A DNA stretch of 64,000 nucleotides from Candidatus Saccharimonadota bacterium (lineage in GTDB: Bacteria; Patescibacteriota; Saccharimonadia; Saccharimonadales; Saccharimonadaceae), in contig JAQBRR010000002.1 of assembly GCA_028286365.1 (NCBI GenBank), positions 106,165 to 170,164 on the forward strand, in the 5' to 3' direction. This document shows, one piece after another, positions 33,506 to 46,203 of this stretch. How positions within the stretch are numbered: the stretch's first letter is position 1; every line of letters begins with the position of its first letter. A program made the translations under genes and the position numbers. The notes below the pieces were generated by a model. It worked only from the letters and a program-made list of their open reading frames with translations. It did not search any database and had not been told where the DNA came from.

Positions 33506-33904
33506 ATGGCTATACGGGTATCACGTCGTAAGATTAGTAACTACATTGCGGATCAGATTGCTGAGGGTCACGAGACCAAAAAGTTGATCCAAGAACTTGC
33601 TGCCTTTCTGATTGATACCCGTCGTACCAAAGAGCTTGAACTTGTTGTCCGTGATATTGAATACGAACTAAAAAATCGTGGCATAGTCCTCGCCTGGGTG
33701 ACATCTGCTCACGATCTAACGAGTGCAACAAAGACAGCCATCAACAAGCTTATCAAGGATCAAACTGACGCCAAAAACGTCGAATTGCAGGAATTGGTAG
33801 ACCCGACTGTACTAGGTGGCGTCAAGATTGATTTACCTGGTCAGCAATTAGATATGACCATTGCAAGGCGACTGTCATTACTACGAACAAATGTAAAAGA
33901 ATAA
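33506..33904 (+). CDS. atpH: ATP synthase F1 subunit delta, short form
   Basis: 132 aa, against about 175-180 in most bacteria. The position between b and alpha and the C-terminal segment (ELQELVDPTVLGGVKIDLPGQQLDMTIARRLSLLRTNV, cf. DPsiiGG...G...D.Si...L..L) identify it. The N-terminal six-helix domain is shortened, which is odd because it binds the top of alpha. Confidence 0.85.
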   Translation: MAIRVSRRKISNYIADQIAEGHETKKLIQELAAFLIDTRRTKELELVVRDIEYELKNRGIVLAWVTSAHDLTSATKTAINKLIKDQTDAKNVELQELVDPTVLGGVKIDLPGQQLDMTIARRLSLLRTNVKE

Positions 33905-33927
33905 TAGATTATAAAGAGGAATAAGAA

Positions 33928-35457
33928 ATGACCCAACTATCTGTCACAGAATTATCACAAGACTTACGCGCAGCCATCGCGAACTTAGAGGCAACCGAAG
34001 GCTTAAAGAGCGTTGGTGTTGTTGTTCGTGTTGGTGATGGAGTTGCATGGGTCCACGGTCTTCACGACGCTGGCTACAGCGAAGTTCTTCAAATTGAAAC
34101 AGCAAATGGTGTTGTCGAGGCATTTGCATTGAACCTTATGGAAGATGAAATTGGTGCGGTACTTCTTGGTGGAGATAGCGAAGTCTCTGCCGGTGACACT
34201 GTCCGCTTGAAGGGTACACTTTTACAGGTACCAGTTGGTCCAGAGCTTCTTGGTCGTGTGGTTGACCCACTCGGTCGTCCACTTGATGGCGGTGGCCCAA
34301 TCAAAACAAAGCAGTTTGGACTTGTTGAGCGAGAAGCAATCGGTGTCATGGGTCGTAAGTCTGTCCACGAACCTTTGATGACTGGTATTATGTCAATCGA
34401 TGCGATGTTCCCTATTGGTCGTGGTCAGCGTGAACTTATCATTGGTGACCGCCAGACTGGTAAAACTGCCCTTGCGATCGACACAATGATTAACCAGGCT
34501 AAGCAAAAAACTGGTGTTGTGAACGTATACGTTGCAATTGGTCAGAAGCTATCAAAGGTCGCTCGATTAATCGATCGCCTTAAGGCTGAGGGCGTGATGG
34601 AACAAACTATCATCGTTGCAACGAGTCCATCTGACCCTGCTTCACTTCTCTACCTTGCGCCATATGCTGCGACTGCCATGGGTGAATACTTCCGTGATAA
34701 CAAGCAACATGCGTTGATGATTTATGATGATTTGACCAAGCATGCTGTTGCCTACCGTCAGATGTCACTACTACTACGTCGTCCACCAGGACGTGAAGCG
34801 TTTCCTGGAGATGTCTTCTACCTTCACTCTAGGTTACTTGAGCGTTCAGCAAAACTGAGTGACGAACTTGGTGCCGGATCTCTTACCGCTCTTCCAATTA
34901 TTGAGACTCAGGCTGGTGATATTAGTGCCTACATTCCAACCAACGTAATCTCAATTACTGACGGTCAGATTTTCCTTGAAACAGACTTATTCTACCAAGG
35001 TATTCGACCAGCAATCTCGGCAGGACTTTCGGTGAGTCGTGTTGGTGGTGCTGCACAGACCAAGGCAGTTAAATCTGTCAGTAGTCACCTAAAGCTTGGA
35101 CTCTCACAATTTAGGGAACTGGCAAGCTTCGCACAATTCGGTAGTGATCTTGATGAAGCAACCAAATCTCAAATCGAGCGCGGTCAACGACTTACTGAAC
35201 TCTTGAAGCAACCTCAGTACGCTCCAGCGGCTATTTGGGAGCAAGTTGCTAGCATCTATGCAGTCACAAACGGACTATTCGATAAAGTACTAGCTGCGAA
35301 CATCAAGGATGCTCAAGGAGCTATGTTGACGCGTCTTTGGGCTGATAACAAGGCTGATATGAAAGAGCTCGACAAGGGTGATAAGCCTAGTGAAGCTCAG
35401 ACGAGTGCAATCGAAAAGGCTGCAAAAAGTGCCAGCAAGGGATTTGAGGGCAAGTAG
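33928..35457 (+). CDS. atpA: ATP synthase F1 subunit alpha
   Basis: 509 aa. P-loop [11 protein letters not shown], the alpha-type [17 protein letters not shown] region, and [17 protein letters not shown] with the arginine finger (SVSR). Noncatalytic nucleotide site. A clear ribosome site (AGAGGA) precedes the ATG. Confidence 0.97.
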   Translation: MTQLSVTELSQDLRAAIANLEATEGLKSVGVVVRVGDGVAWVHGLHDAGYSEVLQIETANGVVEAFALNLMEDEIGAVLLGGDSEVSAGDTVRLKGTLLQVPVGPELLGRVVDPLGRPLDGGGPIKTKQFGLVEREAIGVMGRKSVHEPLMTGIMSIDAMFPIGRGQRELIIGDRQTGKTALAIDTMINQAKQKTGVVNVYVAIGQKLSKVARLIDRLKAEGVMEQTIIVATSPSDPASLLYLAPYAATAMGEYFRDNKQHALMIYDDLTKHAVAYRQMSLLLRRPPGREAFPGDVFYLHSRLLERSAKLSDELGAGSLTALPIIETQAGDISAYIPTNVISITDGQIFLETDLFYQGIRPAISAGLSVSRVGGAAQTKAVKSVSSHLKLGLSQFRELASFAQFGSDLDEATKSQIERGQRLTELLKQPQYAPAAIWEQVASIYAVTNGLFDKVLAANIKDAQGAMLTRLWADNKADMKELDKGDKPSEAQTSAIEKAAKSASKGFEGK

Positions 35458-35461
35458 TTAA

Positions 35462-37722
<2,261 letters not shown>

Positions 37723-37724
37723 TC

Positions 37725-38147
37725 ATGCAGCTGCAGCTCATTACACTACTAGGAGTTAAGCTTGATAAGGAAGTCTACGAGATTGTCATCCCAACTGTAG
37801 CTGGTGAGATTGGTGTTTTTCCTGGTCATGAGCCACTTGTGTCGGTCGCTGTCCCTGGTGTCATTGTCGTTCGTTTTAAAAAAGGTGATCCTGACAAAGA
37901 TCTAGAATATTTCGCGATTAGTGGTGGTGTTGTTGAAGTATCACAGAAAAAAGTTCGTATTCTTGTCGACGAGGCTGAGCATGGTGATGATATTGTTGAG
38001 GCTGAATCTAAAGCGGCGCTTGCACGCGCAATTGAAATGCGCGATAAGGCCAAAGATCAAGTTGAACTTGAAAGAGCTCATGAATTAGTTGATCGCCACA
38101 CTGTTCGATTGAAGGTTGCCGGTCTCCGACGCCACCGTCGACAGTAA
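37725..38147 (+). CDS. atpC: ATP synthase F1 subunit epsilon
   Basis: 140 aa. N-terminal beta-sandwich (EVYEIVIPTVAGEIGVFPGHEPLVSVAVPG) and a C-terminal two-helix hairpin (EAESKAALARAIEMRDKAKDQVELERAHELVDRHTVRLKV). Last gene of the operon. Confidence 0.93.
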   Translation: MQLQLITLLGVKLDKEVYEIVIPTVAGEIGVFPGHEPLVSVAVPGVIVVRFKKGDPDKDLEYFAISGGVVEVSQKKVRILVDEAEHGDDIVEAESKAALARAIEMRDKAKDQVELERAHELVDRHTVRLKVAGLRRHRRQ

Positions 38148-38195
38148 TTCTTATGTTTGCTACTACCTCTGCTTAACGCTACCATAGAATAAGCG

Positions 38196-38210
38196 CGGTC
38201 AATCTGACCG
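38196..38210 (+). repeat. Small hairpin in the acyltransferase leader
   Basis: CGGTCA and TGACCG separated by ATC, 6-11 nt downstream of a possible -10 box (TAGAAT, 38185-38190) and 39 nt before the start. May be a 5'-end stabiliser. Confidence 0.35.
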
Positions 38211-38248
38211 TGGCTTGTTCCTTGGATTTCTACGAGAAAGGCACGACA

Positions 38249-38941
38249 GTGAAGTATTTTCTACGCCATCGCCTACTAACGTTCGTGCCCTATCGACTAG
38301 GCTGGACGATTTGCTGGCTCGCTTACCGCTTTAGCGGTTGGCGGATTGACGTGTTCGGTGCTGAGAAGCTTCCGAAGCGCGGCTCTGTGATCTACGCTGC
38401 TAATCATCTCGAGTTTCACGACTCGATCGTCCTGGGTCTGACGGCTCGGCGACAGTTGTCGTTTCTCGCCAAAAGCGAGTACTTCAACAAGGGTAGTCTG
38501 ACGGGTATACTCATGACCATCGGCTTCCTGCTAATCGGCCAGATTTCGACGGATCGGAGTGGCGGTAAAGCTGGTGACGCTCTTGAGCAGGTGTCCAATG
38601 TGTTGGTCCACGGCGACGCTGCTGGCTGGCACTTTGAAGGCACGCGCTCACCCGACGGATTACTCTACGACGCTCATACTTCGTTTGCTCGCGTCGCTCA
38701 GGCGACAAGGGCGATCGTTGTTCCAGTTGCGCACGTCTATCCCGCGGACAAGATGGTCGAGGTTCACTTCGGTGATCCAATTGCCTACAGTGTACTGAAG
38801 AAGCTCAAGCCGTACGAGATCGCTGAGTTGGTGGTGACTCGCGTTCAGGAAATGAGTGGACAGCAGCGTGCTGGCAAAAAGGCGACGATCAGTCGCAAGA
38901 TTGGCCAGGCTATCCTGGACGTCTTTAAGAAGTCTGAGTGA
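38249..38941 (+). CDS. 1-acylglycerol-3-phosphate acyltransferase-like protein
   Basis: 230 aa from the GTG at 38249 (AGAAAGG 8 nt upstream). PlsC-family motifs: NHLEFHDSIVLG (H-x4-D catalytic block), then FEGTRSPDG (block III) and VVPVAHV (block IV). Transfers acyl groups to lysophosphatidate or related lysolipids at the inner membrane face. The gene is clearly GC-richer in its third codon positions than the atp genes next to it, with a 5' leader and a 17-bp terminator hairpin; possible recent acquisition. Whether this cell makes phospholipid or remodels host lipid cannot be told. Confidence 0.85.
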   Translation: MKYFLRHRLLTFVPYRLGWTICWLAYRFSGWRIDVFGAEKLPKRGSVIYAANHLEFHDSIVLGLTARRQLSFLAKSEYFNKGSLTGILMTIGFLLIGQISTDRSGGKAGDALEQVSNVLVHGDAAGWHFEGTRSPDGLLYDAHTSFARVAQATRAIVVPVAHVYPADKMVEVHFGDPIAYSVLKKLKPYEIAELVVTRVQEMSGQQRAGKKATISRKIGQAILDVFKKSE

Positions 38942-38948
38942 GCGCATA

Positions 38949-38989
38949 CTGTGTGGTGGTCGGGGCTAGAACCCTCGGCCACCGCACAG
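38949..38989 (+). terminator. 17-bp hairpin terminator
   Basis: A nearly uninterrupted 17-bp stem (with three G-U pairs) and a 7-nt loop, 8 bp after the acyltransferase stop; followed by CTTCTCTT. It can serve both the acyltransferase gene and the convergent dus gene. Confidence 0.65.
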
Positions 38990-39000
38990 GCTTCTCTTGG

Positions 39001-39954
39001 TTAAATTGATGTTAGCACTGCACGAACTTCGGCAGTGTTTTTTGTATGCATTAATTGTTCGCGCAGTTCACTTGCGCCGTCAAAACTTCGAATATAAATC
39101 TTGAAGAAACGCTTGAGCGGATCAAACTTACGTGGCTCAAGTTCACTTGAGTACTTGTCATGAAGATCTAGTTGCAGGTTCAGTAGCTCAAGAAGCTCTT
39201 CCTTGGTGTGTTCCTGTTTTACCTTTTCGAACGCAAATGGATTATGGAAAATTCCGCGTCCGATCATTACACCATCAACACCGTATTGTTTGACTAGTTC
39301 TTCACCATGCTCGCGATCGCGGATATCGCCATTAATGGTTAGTAGTGTTTGTGGGGCAATTTCATCGCGAAGTTTTTTTATCTCAGGAATTAATTCGAAA
39401 TGTGCATCAACTTTACTCATTTCTTTGCGCGTACGAAGGTGAATGGTCAGGTTTGCAAGGTCCTGCTGTAATAAGAATCCTAACCAGTCTTGCCACTCCT
39501 CAACCTTTAATGCACCTAAGCGCGCCTTTACGCTCACGGGTAAACCCGCTTCCTTAGTTGCGCTAATTAATTCTGCCATTAATTTATAGTTGCCGATAAG
39601 ACCACTGCCACTGCCTTGCCGTACGACAGACTTATCAGGGCATCCTGTATTGATATCGATACCGCTATAGCCCATATCTTTTAATCCATGTGCCATTTGA
39701 CGGAATTGATCTGGATTATTGCCCCAGATTTGCGCTACCATTGGTTGTTCATCGTCTGTAAAAGCCAGTCGTCCTGCGGTGCTATGTTTGCCTTTGGGAC
39801 TACAGTATCCTGCAGTGCTTGTAAATTCAGTAAAGAAAACATCTGGTCGACCGGCAGTCTTCACGACATGTCGAAAAACAACATCTGTTACTGCTTCCAT
39901 TGGTGCTAATACAAAAAAAGGCCTAGGCAGGTCTGTCCAAAAGTTTTTCATCAT
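39001..39954 (-). CDS. tRNA-dihydrouridine synthase
   Basis: 317 aa. FMN TIM barrel: [15 protein letters not shown] at the N-terminus, [25 protein letters not shown] with the catalytic Cys (GCP), and [31 protein letters not shown] for phosphate binding. Reduces uridines in the D-loop of tRNA. The start overlaps the stop of the helicase gene by 4 bp, so the two are cotranscribed. Confidence 0.93.
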   Translation of the reverse strand: MMKNFWTDLPRPFFVLAPMEAVTDVVFRHVVKTAGRPDVFFTEFTSTAGYCSPKGKHSTAGRLAFTDDEQPMVAQIWGNNPDQFRQMAHGLKDMGYSGIDINTGCPDKSVVRQGSGSGLIGNYKLMAELISATKEAGLPVSVKARLGALKVEEWQDWLGFLLQQDLANLTIHLRTRKEMSKVDAHFELIPEIKKLRDEIAPQTLLTINGDIRDREHGEELVKQYGVDGVMIGRGIFHNPFAFEKVKQEHTKEELLELLNLQLDLHDKYSSELEPRKFDPLKRFFKIYIRSFDGASELREQLMHTKNTAEVRAVLTSI

Positions 39955-42900
39955 ATAGCATTATCAATCAAATCTTGTTCAAAGGCAAGGATGCCTTTTA
40001 GTGACTGTTCGTATTTTGAAATGTCTGGAAGTTCAAGTGTTATGATTCGTTGCCATACAATACCTATAAGTTGTACGAGACGTTCTTGTTCCTCACGGCT
40101 AAAGCCTGTGTCGAGCGCAATAACGTCACCTGTTATGGTTGGTTCAACATATTGCAAAACGCCACTTTCAACTTTATAACTTCCCCAGTCGCGCGAGTGT
40201 TCGACGAGCAGCTTGTAAAACATCAACTGAGTCTTATATTTATGGAGCTTGATTTTTTCATAATCAGTTTTCCCGACCCAGCTACGTGACGGTTTACCTG
40301 TCTTGTAGTCACTCACTATCATGGTTTTGGCACTAATATCAACAAGGTCTAACTTACCAGTAAGATGTGCGTCACCGACGATAACGTGTTGTCCTGCAAA
40401 GTCGAGCTCTACCTTTTGGTTTTTGTTAAATGTTCCATAATGCTCAGTCAAAAATACTTGGAGATTATCACTACCCTTTTGTAAGTAATTTTCGTAATCA
40501 TTTGGTGCTAGGTGTTTGCTTTCGAGGGCCGTCTCAAAATTATGAAGGACATCTTCGACTGGTTGACGCTCACCGTGAGATGCAAGGTATGTATGTGCGC
40601 GTTGCAATGTTTGGTGGATCGCTGAGCCGTAGCTTGCGGCTGGACTCATTGCTTGTGGGAAACGAAGCAGATTTTGTAATAGGAATGTCTGCGGGCCACC
40701 GCGGGTTATGTCTAAAAAGTTTGTAAGATGCGTAACACTTAGTTGGTAATGAGATAATTGTGATGCCAATAAATCTTTTAGGCTAGCAGATGTCGGTTGG
40801 ATGAGTGGCTCGTACCAAAGTACTTCGACTGCTTCTATTATTTGCTTGGCTGTGTGGTCTCCACTAATAGGTTCGACGTTCACGTCACCATCAATCAAAA
40901 AGGCCGCACGGGCTGTTGCTTTAGCGCTATCGTCAGTGAGGCTGTAGCTAATAGATAGATTATTTTTCGCACGTGTAATGGCAACGTAGAAGAGTCGTAA
41001 TCGCTCGTCACTTGTATCACCGACTGGTGATAGTGGAAGGTTCTCGGGGTATCCAATGAGATTGCTGCGACTGCGAACGCGCTCACCCCAGACACTATCT
41101 ATTGCACCAGTGATATATACTGAATCAAACTCAAGGCCCTTGGACGAGTGTGCGGTCATCAAATGAACCGCATCAGCATCTGGCGTAAACGAATGAATAC
41201 TTGTGATGCCGCTGCCAATACTTCGATGCAAATCGATGAATTCGATAAATGTTAACAGTGTTGGTATCTCAATCGGATGATAATCACGCAGCTTTGTGCG
41301 GATAACACGTAGAGCTTCTAAGTAGCGAACATACTCGTCAGGATTTTTATTGAGAAGTTTCTCGTCAAAGAAATATTCGTAAAGTGGGCTGATGTAGCCT
41401 ATCTCAGAGTTTCTTGTCTTACCTATGACTATATCAAGGATCGTCTCAAGTGGCGTGTGCGGGATTGACAAGGCCGTCGTAATTAACCATGCATGCAGTG
41501 GCACAAAGGTAGGTTCTAACGCCATCTCATCAAGCCAGCTAGACCGGTTTGTTGCCGCCTTAAGACTTAGTTGCCACAGACTGAGCGGTTCAATCCCCCA
41601 TGCAGGATGTGCAAGTAATTGTGGCAGCAGTGCATTCACATCCTGGTGTTGACCCAGATATAGTCCAATCAAAATGCGCGCTAGCTGTTCAACTAAAATA
41701 ATTGGAGGTAAATCTAATACATTGTCGCGACGATCGTAACTAACGGGTATATTCGCACGTACAAAGTATGGCAAGAGTTTTTCGATTTCTCTATGTTTCC
41801 TGGTTAAGACGGCAATATCTGACGGATTTTTGCCAGACTTGATAGCTGTCTGTATGCTATCAATCAGAAATGCTCGTTCATCACTATTTGTTGCAGCCTC
41901 GTATAATGACACACTACCAGGTCCAGATTTTGTCTTGGGTGCGAGGTTCTTATTTAACTCATCAATGTGATTTTCAAGTCGCTCTGATCCTTGTGTGATT
42001 ATTGTCCGAGCCTGCTCGAGAATGGACTCTCCCGATCGATAGTTATCAGTTAGCGCAATAATTTCTGTCTTAGGGTAGTTAGTGCGAAAATCGATGATGT
42101 TACTAATATCTGCACCTTGGAAACTGTAGATTGCTTGGTCATCATCCCCTACTACCATGATGTTTGGTGTGTCGCCGTGAGCAATGTTGTTAGTGAGATT
42201 ATGGACAATTCGCATCTGGGCCATGTTGGTGTCTTGGAACTCGTCAACCATAATATACTGATATTTTTCTTGCAAATTAAAACGCAGTTCATCAAAGATC
42301 TCCATGCCATGTACAACACGCAAAATCATATCATCAAAGTCATAGAGTTCAGCCTCTTGCATACGAGCTAGGTACTGTTCGTAAATTGAGCTAACGGCGC
42401 GTAACTTTACTTGACGGTCTCGAGACTTCATAACAAAATCACCACGTTCGTTTTTTTGCATCCATTTATTGCGCCAGGCAGTTACGGGCTTTGTTGAGTT
42501 ATCACTTGTCGCAGTTGATACGGCTTCTTCGAGTGAATCGGCGATAATGTTCCCGAGCGGTACTGCCCCTGGTAGAGCGATAGCAGCGGAACTAGATTTG
42601 ATAGCATCAATATGTGCAGAAATGGTATCGGCGGTTGTCTTACTGATTTTGGAAGCAAAAATTGGGGCAAGTAATTGTTCTGTCTTTTCGATGGTCCCAT
42701 CATTAGCGTCGAGAACCTCGAGCAGCTCATCACTGGTGAGCCCGCTTTTCTTAAGCTCTGAAATAACCTTTAAGCTCTCGCGAAGGTAGGTATAATCACC
42801 ATTCATTTTTTTATTTAAAATATTATTGTGACCAAGCCCCTCAAAAATACTATGAATAATTTCGTAGCGGCTGAGATCATCGGCGGGGCGAAAGTGCGCG

Positions 42901-43223
42901 CCTTCATAAAAAAACTGTGCATTTTGGTTGATGACTTCCGTACCAAAACTATGGAAGGTATGGATTGCGACTTTATAGGCATCTTTCCCTATAATGCCAA
43001 CCAAACGTTCACGTATGGCATTGGCGCCGCTATCGGTAAATGTTAAACATAATATATTCTCAGGTAGCGTGTCAGTCGTTTGGATGATACGGGCCACACG
43101 AATACTGAGTAGCTCAGTCTTGCCCGTTCCAGGCCCGGCAATTACCATAACAGGGCCATCTACGTGATCGACGGCTTGTTTTTGCGCTGCGTTAAGAGTT
43201 TCGTATCTCTTTGAAAAATCCAT
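39951..43223 (-). CDS. UvrD/AddA-like helicase with C-terminal PD-(D/E)xK nuclease
   Basis: 1090 aa. Superfamily I helicase motifs: Q-motif [28 protein letters not shown] (Walker A), [16 protein letters not shown] (Ia), [11 protein letters not shown] (Walker B), [14 protein letters not shown] (III), [10 protein letters not shown] (IV), [17 protein letters not shown] (V) and [14 protein letters not shown] (VI). The C-terminal 250 residues carry a RecB-type nuclease: GKLDLVDI...[10 protein letters not shown] gives the D and the DYK of PD-(D/E)xK. Probably the DNA end-processing enzyme for recombination repair in place of RecBCD/AddAB. TATAAT 7 nt before the ATG. Confidence 0.93.
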   Translation of the reverse strand: MDFSKRYETLNAAQKQAVDHVDGPVMVIAGPGTGKTELLSIRVARIIQTTDTLPENILCLTFTDSGANAIRERLVGIIGKDAYKVAIHTFHSFGTEVINQNAQFFYEGAHFRPADDLSRYEIIHSIFEGLGHNNILNKKMNGDYTYLRESLKVISELKKSGLTSDELLEVLDANDGTIEKTEQLLAPIFASKISKTTADTISAHIDAIKSSSAAIALPGAVPLGNIIADSLEEAVSTATSDNSTKPVTAWRNKWMQKNERGDFVMKSRDRQVKLRAVSSIYEQYLARMQEAELYDFDDMILRVVHGMEIFDELRFNLQEKYQYIMVDEFQDTNMAQMRIVHNLTNNIAHGDTPNIMVVGDDDQAIYSFQGADISNIIDFRTNYPKTEIIALTDNYRSGESILEQARTIITQGSERLENHIDELNKNLAPKTKSGPGSVSLYEAATNSDERAFLIDSIQTAIKSGKNPSDIAVLTRKHREIEKLLPYFVRANIPVSYDRRDNVLDLPPIILVEQLARILIGLYLGQHQDVNALLPQLLAHPAWGIEPLSLWQLSLKAATNRSSWLDEMALEPTFVPLHAWLITTALSIPHTPLETILDIVIGKTRNSEIGYISPLYEYFFDEKLLNKNPDEYVRYLEALRVIRTKLRDYHPIEIPTLLTFIEFIDLHRSIGSGITSIHSFTPDADAVHLMTAHSSKGLEFDSVYITGAIDSVWGERVRSRSNLIGYPENLPLSPVGDTSDERLRLFYVAITRAKNNLSISYSLTDDSAKATARAAFLIDGDVNVEPISGDHTAKQIIEAVEVLWYEPLIQPTSASLKDLLASQLSHYQLSVTHLTNFLDITRGGPQTFLLQNLLRFPQAMSPAASYGSAIHQTLQRAHTYLASHGERQPVEDVLHNFETALESKHLAPNDYENYLQKGSDNLQVFLTEHYGTFNKNQKVELDFAGQHVIVGDAHLTGKLDLVDISAKTMIVSDYKTGKPSRSWVGKTDYEKIKLHKYKTQLMFYKLLVEHSRDWGSYKVESGVLQYVEPTITGDVIALDTGFSREEQERLVQLIGIVWQRIITLELPDISKYEQSLKGILAFEQDLIDNAI

Positions 43224-43230
43224 TGCTTCT

Positions 43231-43236
43231 ATTATA
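43231..43236 (-). promoter_or_regulatory. -10 box of the helicase-dus operon
   Basis: TATAAT on the minus strand, 7 nt before the ATG at 43223. Confidence 0.6.
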
Positions 43237-43305
43237 TATGTTCACTCTATTTAAGGATACTATCGCCGAGTGGCTCAACATATGATGTAATAAGCGAAAA
43301 AAGTG

Positions 43306-43311
43306 TATAAT
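43306..43311 (+). promoter_or_regulatory. -10 box of the 162-aa gene
   Basis: TATAAT, 10 nt before the ATG at 43322; the spacer contains AGGGAAG, which would place part of a ribosome site at the very 5' end of the mRNA. Confidence 0.55.
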
Positions 43312-43321
43312 ACAGGGAAGT

Positions 43322-43810
43322 ATGATTGACGCACTATATCAGGATTTGGCGTTAGAGCGCACGATTAAAGAAAAGTTTGGCATCGATGCAGATGTTAGGC
43401 AGGTTATTTTATTAAAGTCACCTGTCAGCCGAACGGCACATGCCACATTGTTCTTAACGACAAAGAAGCAACTCTATGTGTATATTGGCGGTCAATCTAA
43501 ATTACTACTTGGTGATGTCAAAAAGCTTGTCGCCCGCATGGGGCTTAAGGCAGATGTATACTTCCCTCCTAAGGGTCGACCTAATTATTTTGACGAAGTG
43601 GGAAAATCGAAATTTCATGATGTCTTTCCAGGACGAAGTCATGTAAGTGACGACGATATCCTGTTTTATCGAACACTTGCTCCATATAATCCAGCCCTCG
43701 TTTTAATTACCGAAATTAAAGACGGTCATGTCTATGGATTTGATAGTGATGCGAGTGGTAGCTGGCGTCCAGTCACTAAATTTAGTTATCGACGAATTCG
43801 TACCAGTTAA
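43322..43810 (+). CDS. Hypothetical cytoplasmic protein, 162 aa
   Basis: Not recognised. No signal peptide or membrane helix; mixed alpha/beta (QVILLKSPVSRTAHATLFLTTKKQLYVYIGGQSKLLLGDVKKLVARMGLK...). Basic overall. The stop overlaps the stop of the convergent membrane protein gene (TTAA). Confidence 0.65.
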   Translation: MIDALYQDLALERTIKEKFGIDADVRQVILLKSPVSRTAHATLFLTTKKQLYVYIGGQSKLLLGDVKKLVARMGLKADVYFPPKGRPNYFDEVGKSKFHDVFPGRSHVSDDDILFYRTLAPYNPALVLITEIKDGHVYGFDSDASGSWRPVTKFSYRRIRTS

Positions 43811-44475
43811 TCTTGAGCAAGAGTAGTAAGTGCTTTTTGAGCCGTACTGCTATCAGTACTAGTGTCTGCAGGGAGGTGTAGCGTATATTCGTAGAGAGCA
43901 TTACTCTTAAACACCTGCAATGTATAGTACGTTTGGGCATCACCAGCAGCACTTTGCGTGTAGAACGCGGAGTTACCTAAACCATTAACGGTCGCTGCAC
44001 CTGGATTCGTTGTAATTTGCTTCTGGTACGCTGCGGTACTTTCGCTGTTGCCGAATTTTGTTAATTGCACGGTCAGCCCATTATCGTTTGTATACGTTGC
44101 GGATTTACTAACAGGCGCAAAGTGATACAGACAGGACTGCGCGTCGGCAGAAAAGTTACTAAGACTGCTACCTACTAAGACGACTCCTACAATACCATTA
44201 TTAACTGGGTCTTGAAGAGTGTCTGCAATCTTACCAAGTGCCGACGTAATTTGAGCCTTGGTAAGAAGTGAACAAGCACCGTAGTCTTTAGATAAATCAG
44301 GTAAGGTATCCGTCTTGGCGGTAGGTGCCGTGGCTTGTTTTGTTGAAGGTTTTAAATATATATTTAGGCCAACAACAGTTCCTGCGGCAATGATTATGAC
44401 GACAATGCTAACAATAATGATAAGTAGTTTTTTTGACACCTTTCTTTTAGGCTGCACATACAAACTTTCTGCCAT
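43807..44475 (-). CDS. Membrane-anchored exported protein behind FN3-pilin
   Basis: 222 aa. Basic N-terminus, one membrane helix (about 16-38), a Thr/Ala-rich linker and an outer domain containing two Cys (ACSLL and SCLYHF) that could form a disulfide; the pattern ACSLLTKAQITSALGK resembles DUF3558/DUF5642-like lipoprotein domains, but there is no lipobox. It starts 2 bp after the FN3-pilin gene with a perfect AGGAGG ribosome site, so the two products are probably made together and meet on the surface. Confidence 0.7.
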   Translation of the reverse strand: MAESLYVQPKRKVSKKLLIIIVSIVVIIIAAGTVVGLNIYLKPSTKQATAPTAKTDTLPDLSKDYGACSLLTKAQITSALGKIADTLQDPVNNGIVGVVLVGSSLSNFSADAQSCLYHFAPVSKSATYTNDNGLTVQLTKFGNSESTAAYQKQITTNPGAATVNGLGNSAFYTQSAAGDAQTYYTLQVFKSNALYEYTLHLPADTSTDSSTAQKALTTLAQD

Positions 44476-44477
44476 TT

Positions 44478-46163
44478 TTACATTCCTCCTGTCGTTCCGC
44501 CATTAACCTGTCCCGAAAGATTACCATTGGCGTCGCATCGTCCATAAAATTGCATATATATGAGATAGGCACTACGGCCGTTAATGAAGTAGAACGTGTC
44601 AGGGCTCGTCCAGCCTTCCGAGGTCTGCTGAACATTTGAGCCATACCAGCCGGTTATATAGACCTGGTAGGTCGCTCCGCCACTGCACCCTCCGGCGGTG
44701 GTACAGTGGGCGGCATAGTACGTTCCGCTGTCGCCATTAGCATTTGAACCGATCCAGTTGTGCCCTGCAATGGTTGCTGTTTGACTTCCTGCATTAGCGG
44801 TACAGCCAGAAAATCCTACTCCAGTTGGGTTATTGACAGATGTTAGTGCACTATCTGAAGCCGAAGCGGCACTAGAGGTTGCACCGACCAAGGCATACAC
44901 TCGACAATAATACGTTGTTCCTGCACTTAGACCTGTAATTGCTTGACTTGTAGCAGTGACGCCAGTTATTTGCGCAGGACTTGTAAATCCGCTGTTATTG
45001 TCATACTGCACCGTGTAACTTGTTGCCACGCCAACGGCTGTCCAGCTGGCAGTAATTTGCGATTGAGAGTTTGGAGTACACGTAAGTCCTGTCGGTACAG
45101 GAACTTGGGTCGTTGCGGTATCAGTACTCGAGTATCCACTAGAGTAACCGGTTGCATTTGCCTTAATCTGGAAATATCGAGTTGATCCTGCGGCTAGTCC
45201 AGATAATAGGTATGGACTAGTTGCACCAGCCACCGTTGTCGGAGATGATAACACACCGCTACCATCGACTGCACCTGTTGAGTTATAGATAACTGTATAG
45301 CTAGTGGCGTTTGTAATTGCTGGCCAGGTTAGTTTTAGCTGTGATGCGGGTAAGGACGGGTCATCAATAACTGTCCCATCTGGAGTATCTAATGTGTATG
45401 TCGTCGCTGTAGCGGTATTGGACCAGTTGCCTGTTGTTCCGGCACTACTGACAGGTTGTACTTGGAGCCAGTATTGAGTGCCAAGACTCAAACCTGTCAC
45501 AAGAGCTGCATTTGTTGTTGGCACAGGGGTGAAGTTTGTCGGGCTAGTCATTGAGGAGTTCGTCGCGTATCTGACATTATAAGATACTGCCCCACCAACG
45601 GCTGTCCAGCTGAGGTTTATTTTAGAGAAACTATATGGTGATGCACTGAGGTTGGCAATATCTCCAGAAGTTAGAATGTTGGTTGTACGGCGACTACTAA
45701 CCGACTGGATCGTACCAGTGCTCTCTTGTTTATACTCTAGCTTGAATTGGAGACAGGCACTGCTCGTACCCGTTGCAATCAAACATGTATTACTACCATC
45801 TCCAACGTACGCGAAGTTATCACCGGCGGTACTCGTTGTTATATCTGTGCAGAAATTGATTGAGTTCGTTTGACCTGAATTAGCCTGAGGTGTTATCAGA
45901 GTCTTTGGATCGATGTTACCGAGTGTAGCTGCGACCATTGTTCCTGTAGTCGTCATTGCACTACATCCAGGATATTCACCATTTTGATCGTAGTATTTTT
46001 CAAGAGCTTCAGAGATAATTGTTGCCTCTGAACTTCGTTCGCTGTCTCGAGTATCTGCCTGGTAGCGGTTGAAACCAATAAGCGTAATGGTAGCTAATAT
46101 ACCAATAACTGCAACAACCACCAAAAGCTCGACGATAGTAAAACCACGAGGGATTCTTCTCAT
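44478..46163 (-). CDS. Type IV pilin-like protein with three fibronectin-III domains
   Basis: 561 aa. Class III prepilin signal RRIPRGFTIVELLVVVAVIGILATITLIGFNRYQ (cleavage G/F, Glu at +5), a pilin-like helical region to about 70 with EYPGC, then three FN3 domains (about 165-250, 252-350, 352-440), each with the WTAV...Y.V.Y and GL..GT.Y pattern, and a C-terminal domain with several Cys and Trp. FN3 domains in bacteria are found in carbohydrate-active and adhesive surface proteins. Likely a pilus-borne adhesin or binding protein (inference). TACAAT 6 nt before the ATG. Confidence 0.8.
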   Translation of the reverse strand: MRRIPRGFTIVELLVVVAVIGILATITLIGFNRYQADTRDSERSSEATIISEALEKYYDQNGEYPGCSAMTTTGTMVAATLGNIDPKTLITPQANSGQTNSINFCTDITTSTAGDNFAYVGDGSNTCLIATGTSSACLQFKLEYKQESTGTIQSVSSRRTTNILTSGDIANLSASPYSFSKINLSWTAVGGAVSYNVRYATNSSMTSPTNFTPVPTTNAALVTGLSLGTQYWLQVQPVSSAGTTGNWSNTATATTYTLDTPDGTVIDDPSLPASQLKLTWPAITNATSYTVIYNSTGAVDGSGVLSSPTTVAGATSPYLLSGLAAGSTRYFQIKANATGYSSGYSSTDTATTQVPVPTGLTCTPNSQSQITASWTAVGVATSYTVQYDNNSGFTSPAQITGVTATSQAITGLSAGTTYYCRVYALVGATSSAASASDSALTSVNNPTGVGFSGCTANAGSQTATIAGHNWIGSNANGDSGTYYAAHCTTAGGCSGGATYQVYITGWYGSNVQQTSEGWTSPDTFYFINGRSAYLIYMQFYGRCDANGNLSGQVNGGTTGGM

Positions 46164-46169
46164 GCTTAT

Positions 46170-46175
46170 ATTGTA
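46170..46175 (-). promoter_or_regulatory. -10 box of the FN3-pilin operon
   Basis: TACAAT on the minus strand, 6 nt before the ATG at 46163. Confidence 0.55.
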
Positions 46176-46203
46176 TCAAACATGTAAAGGTTTAAGTACT
46201 AAT

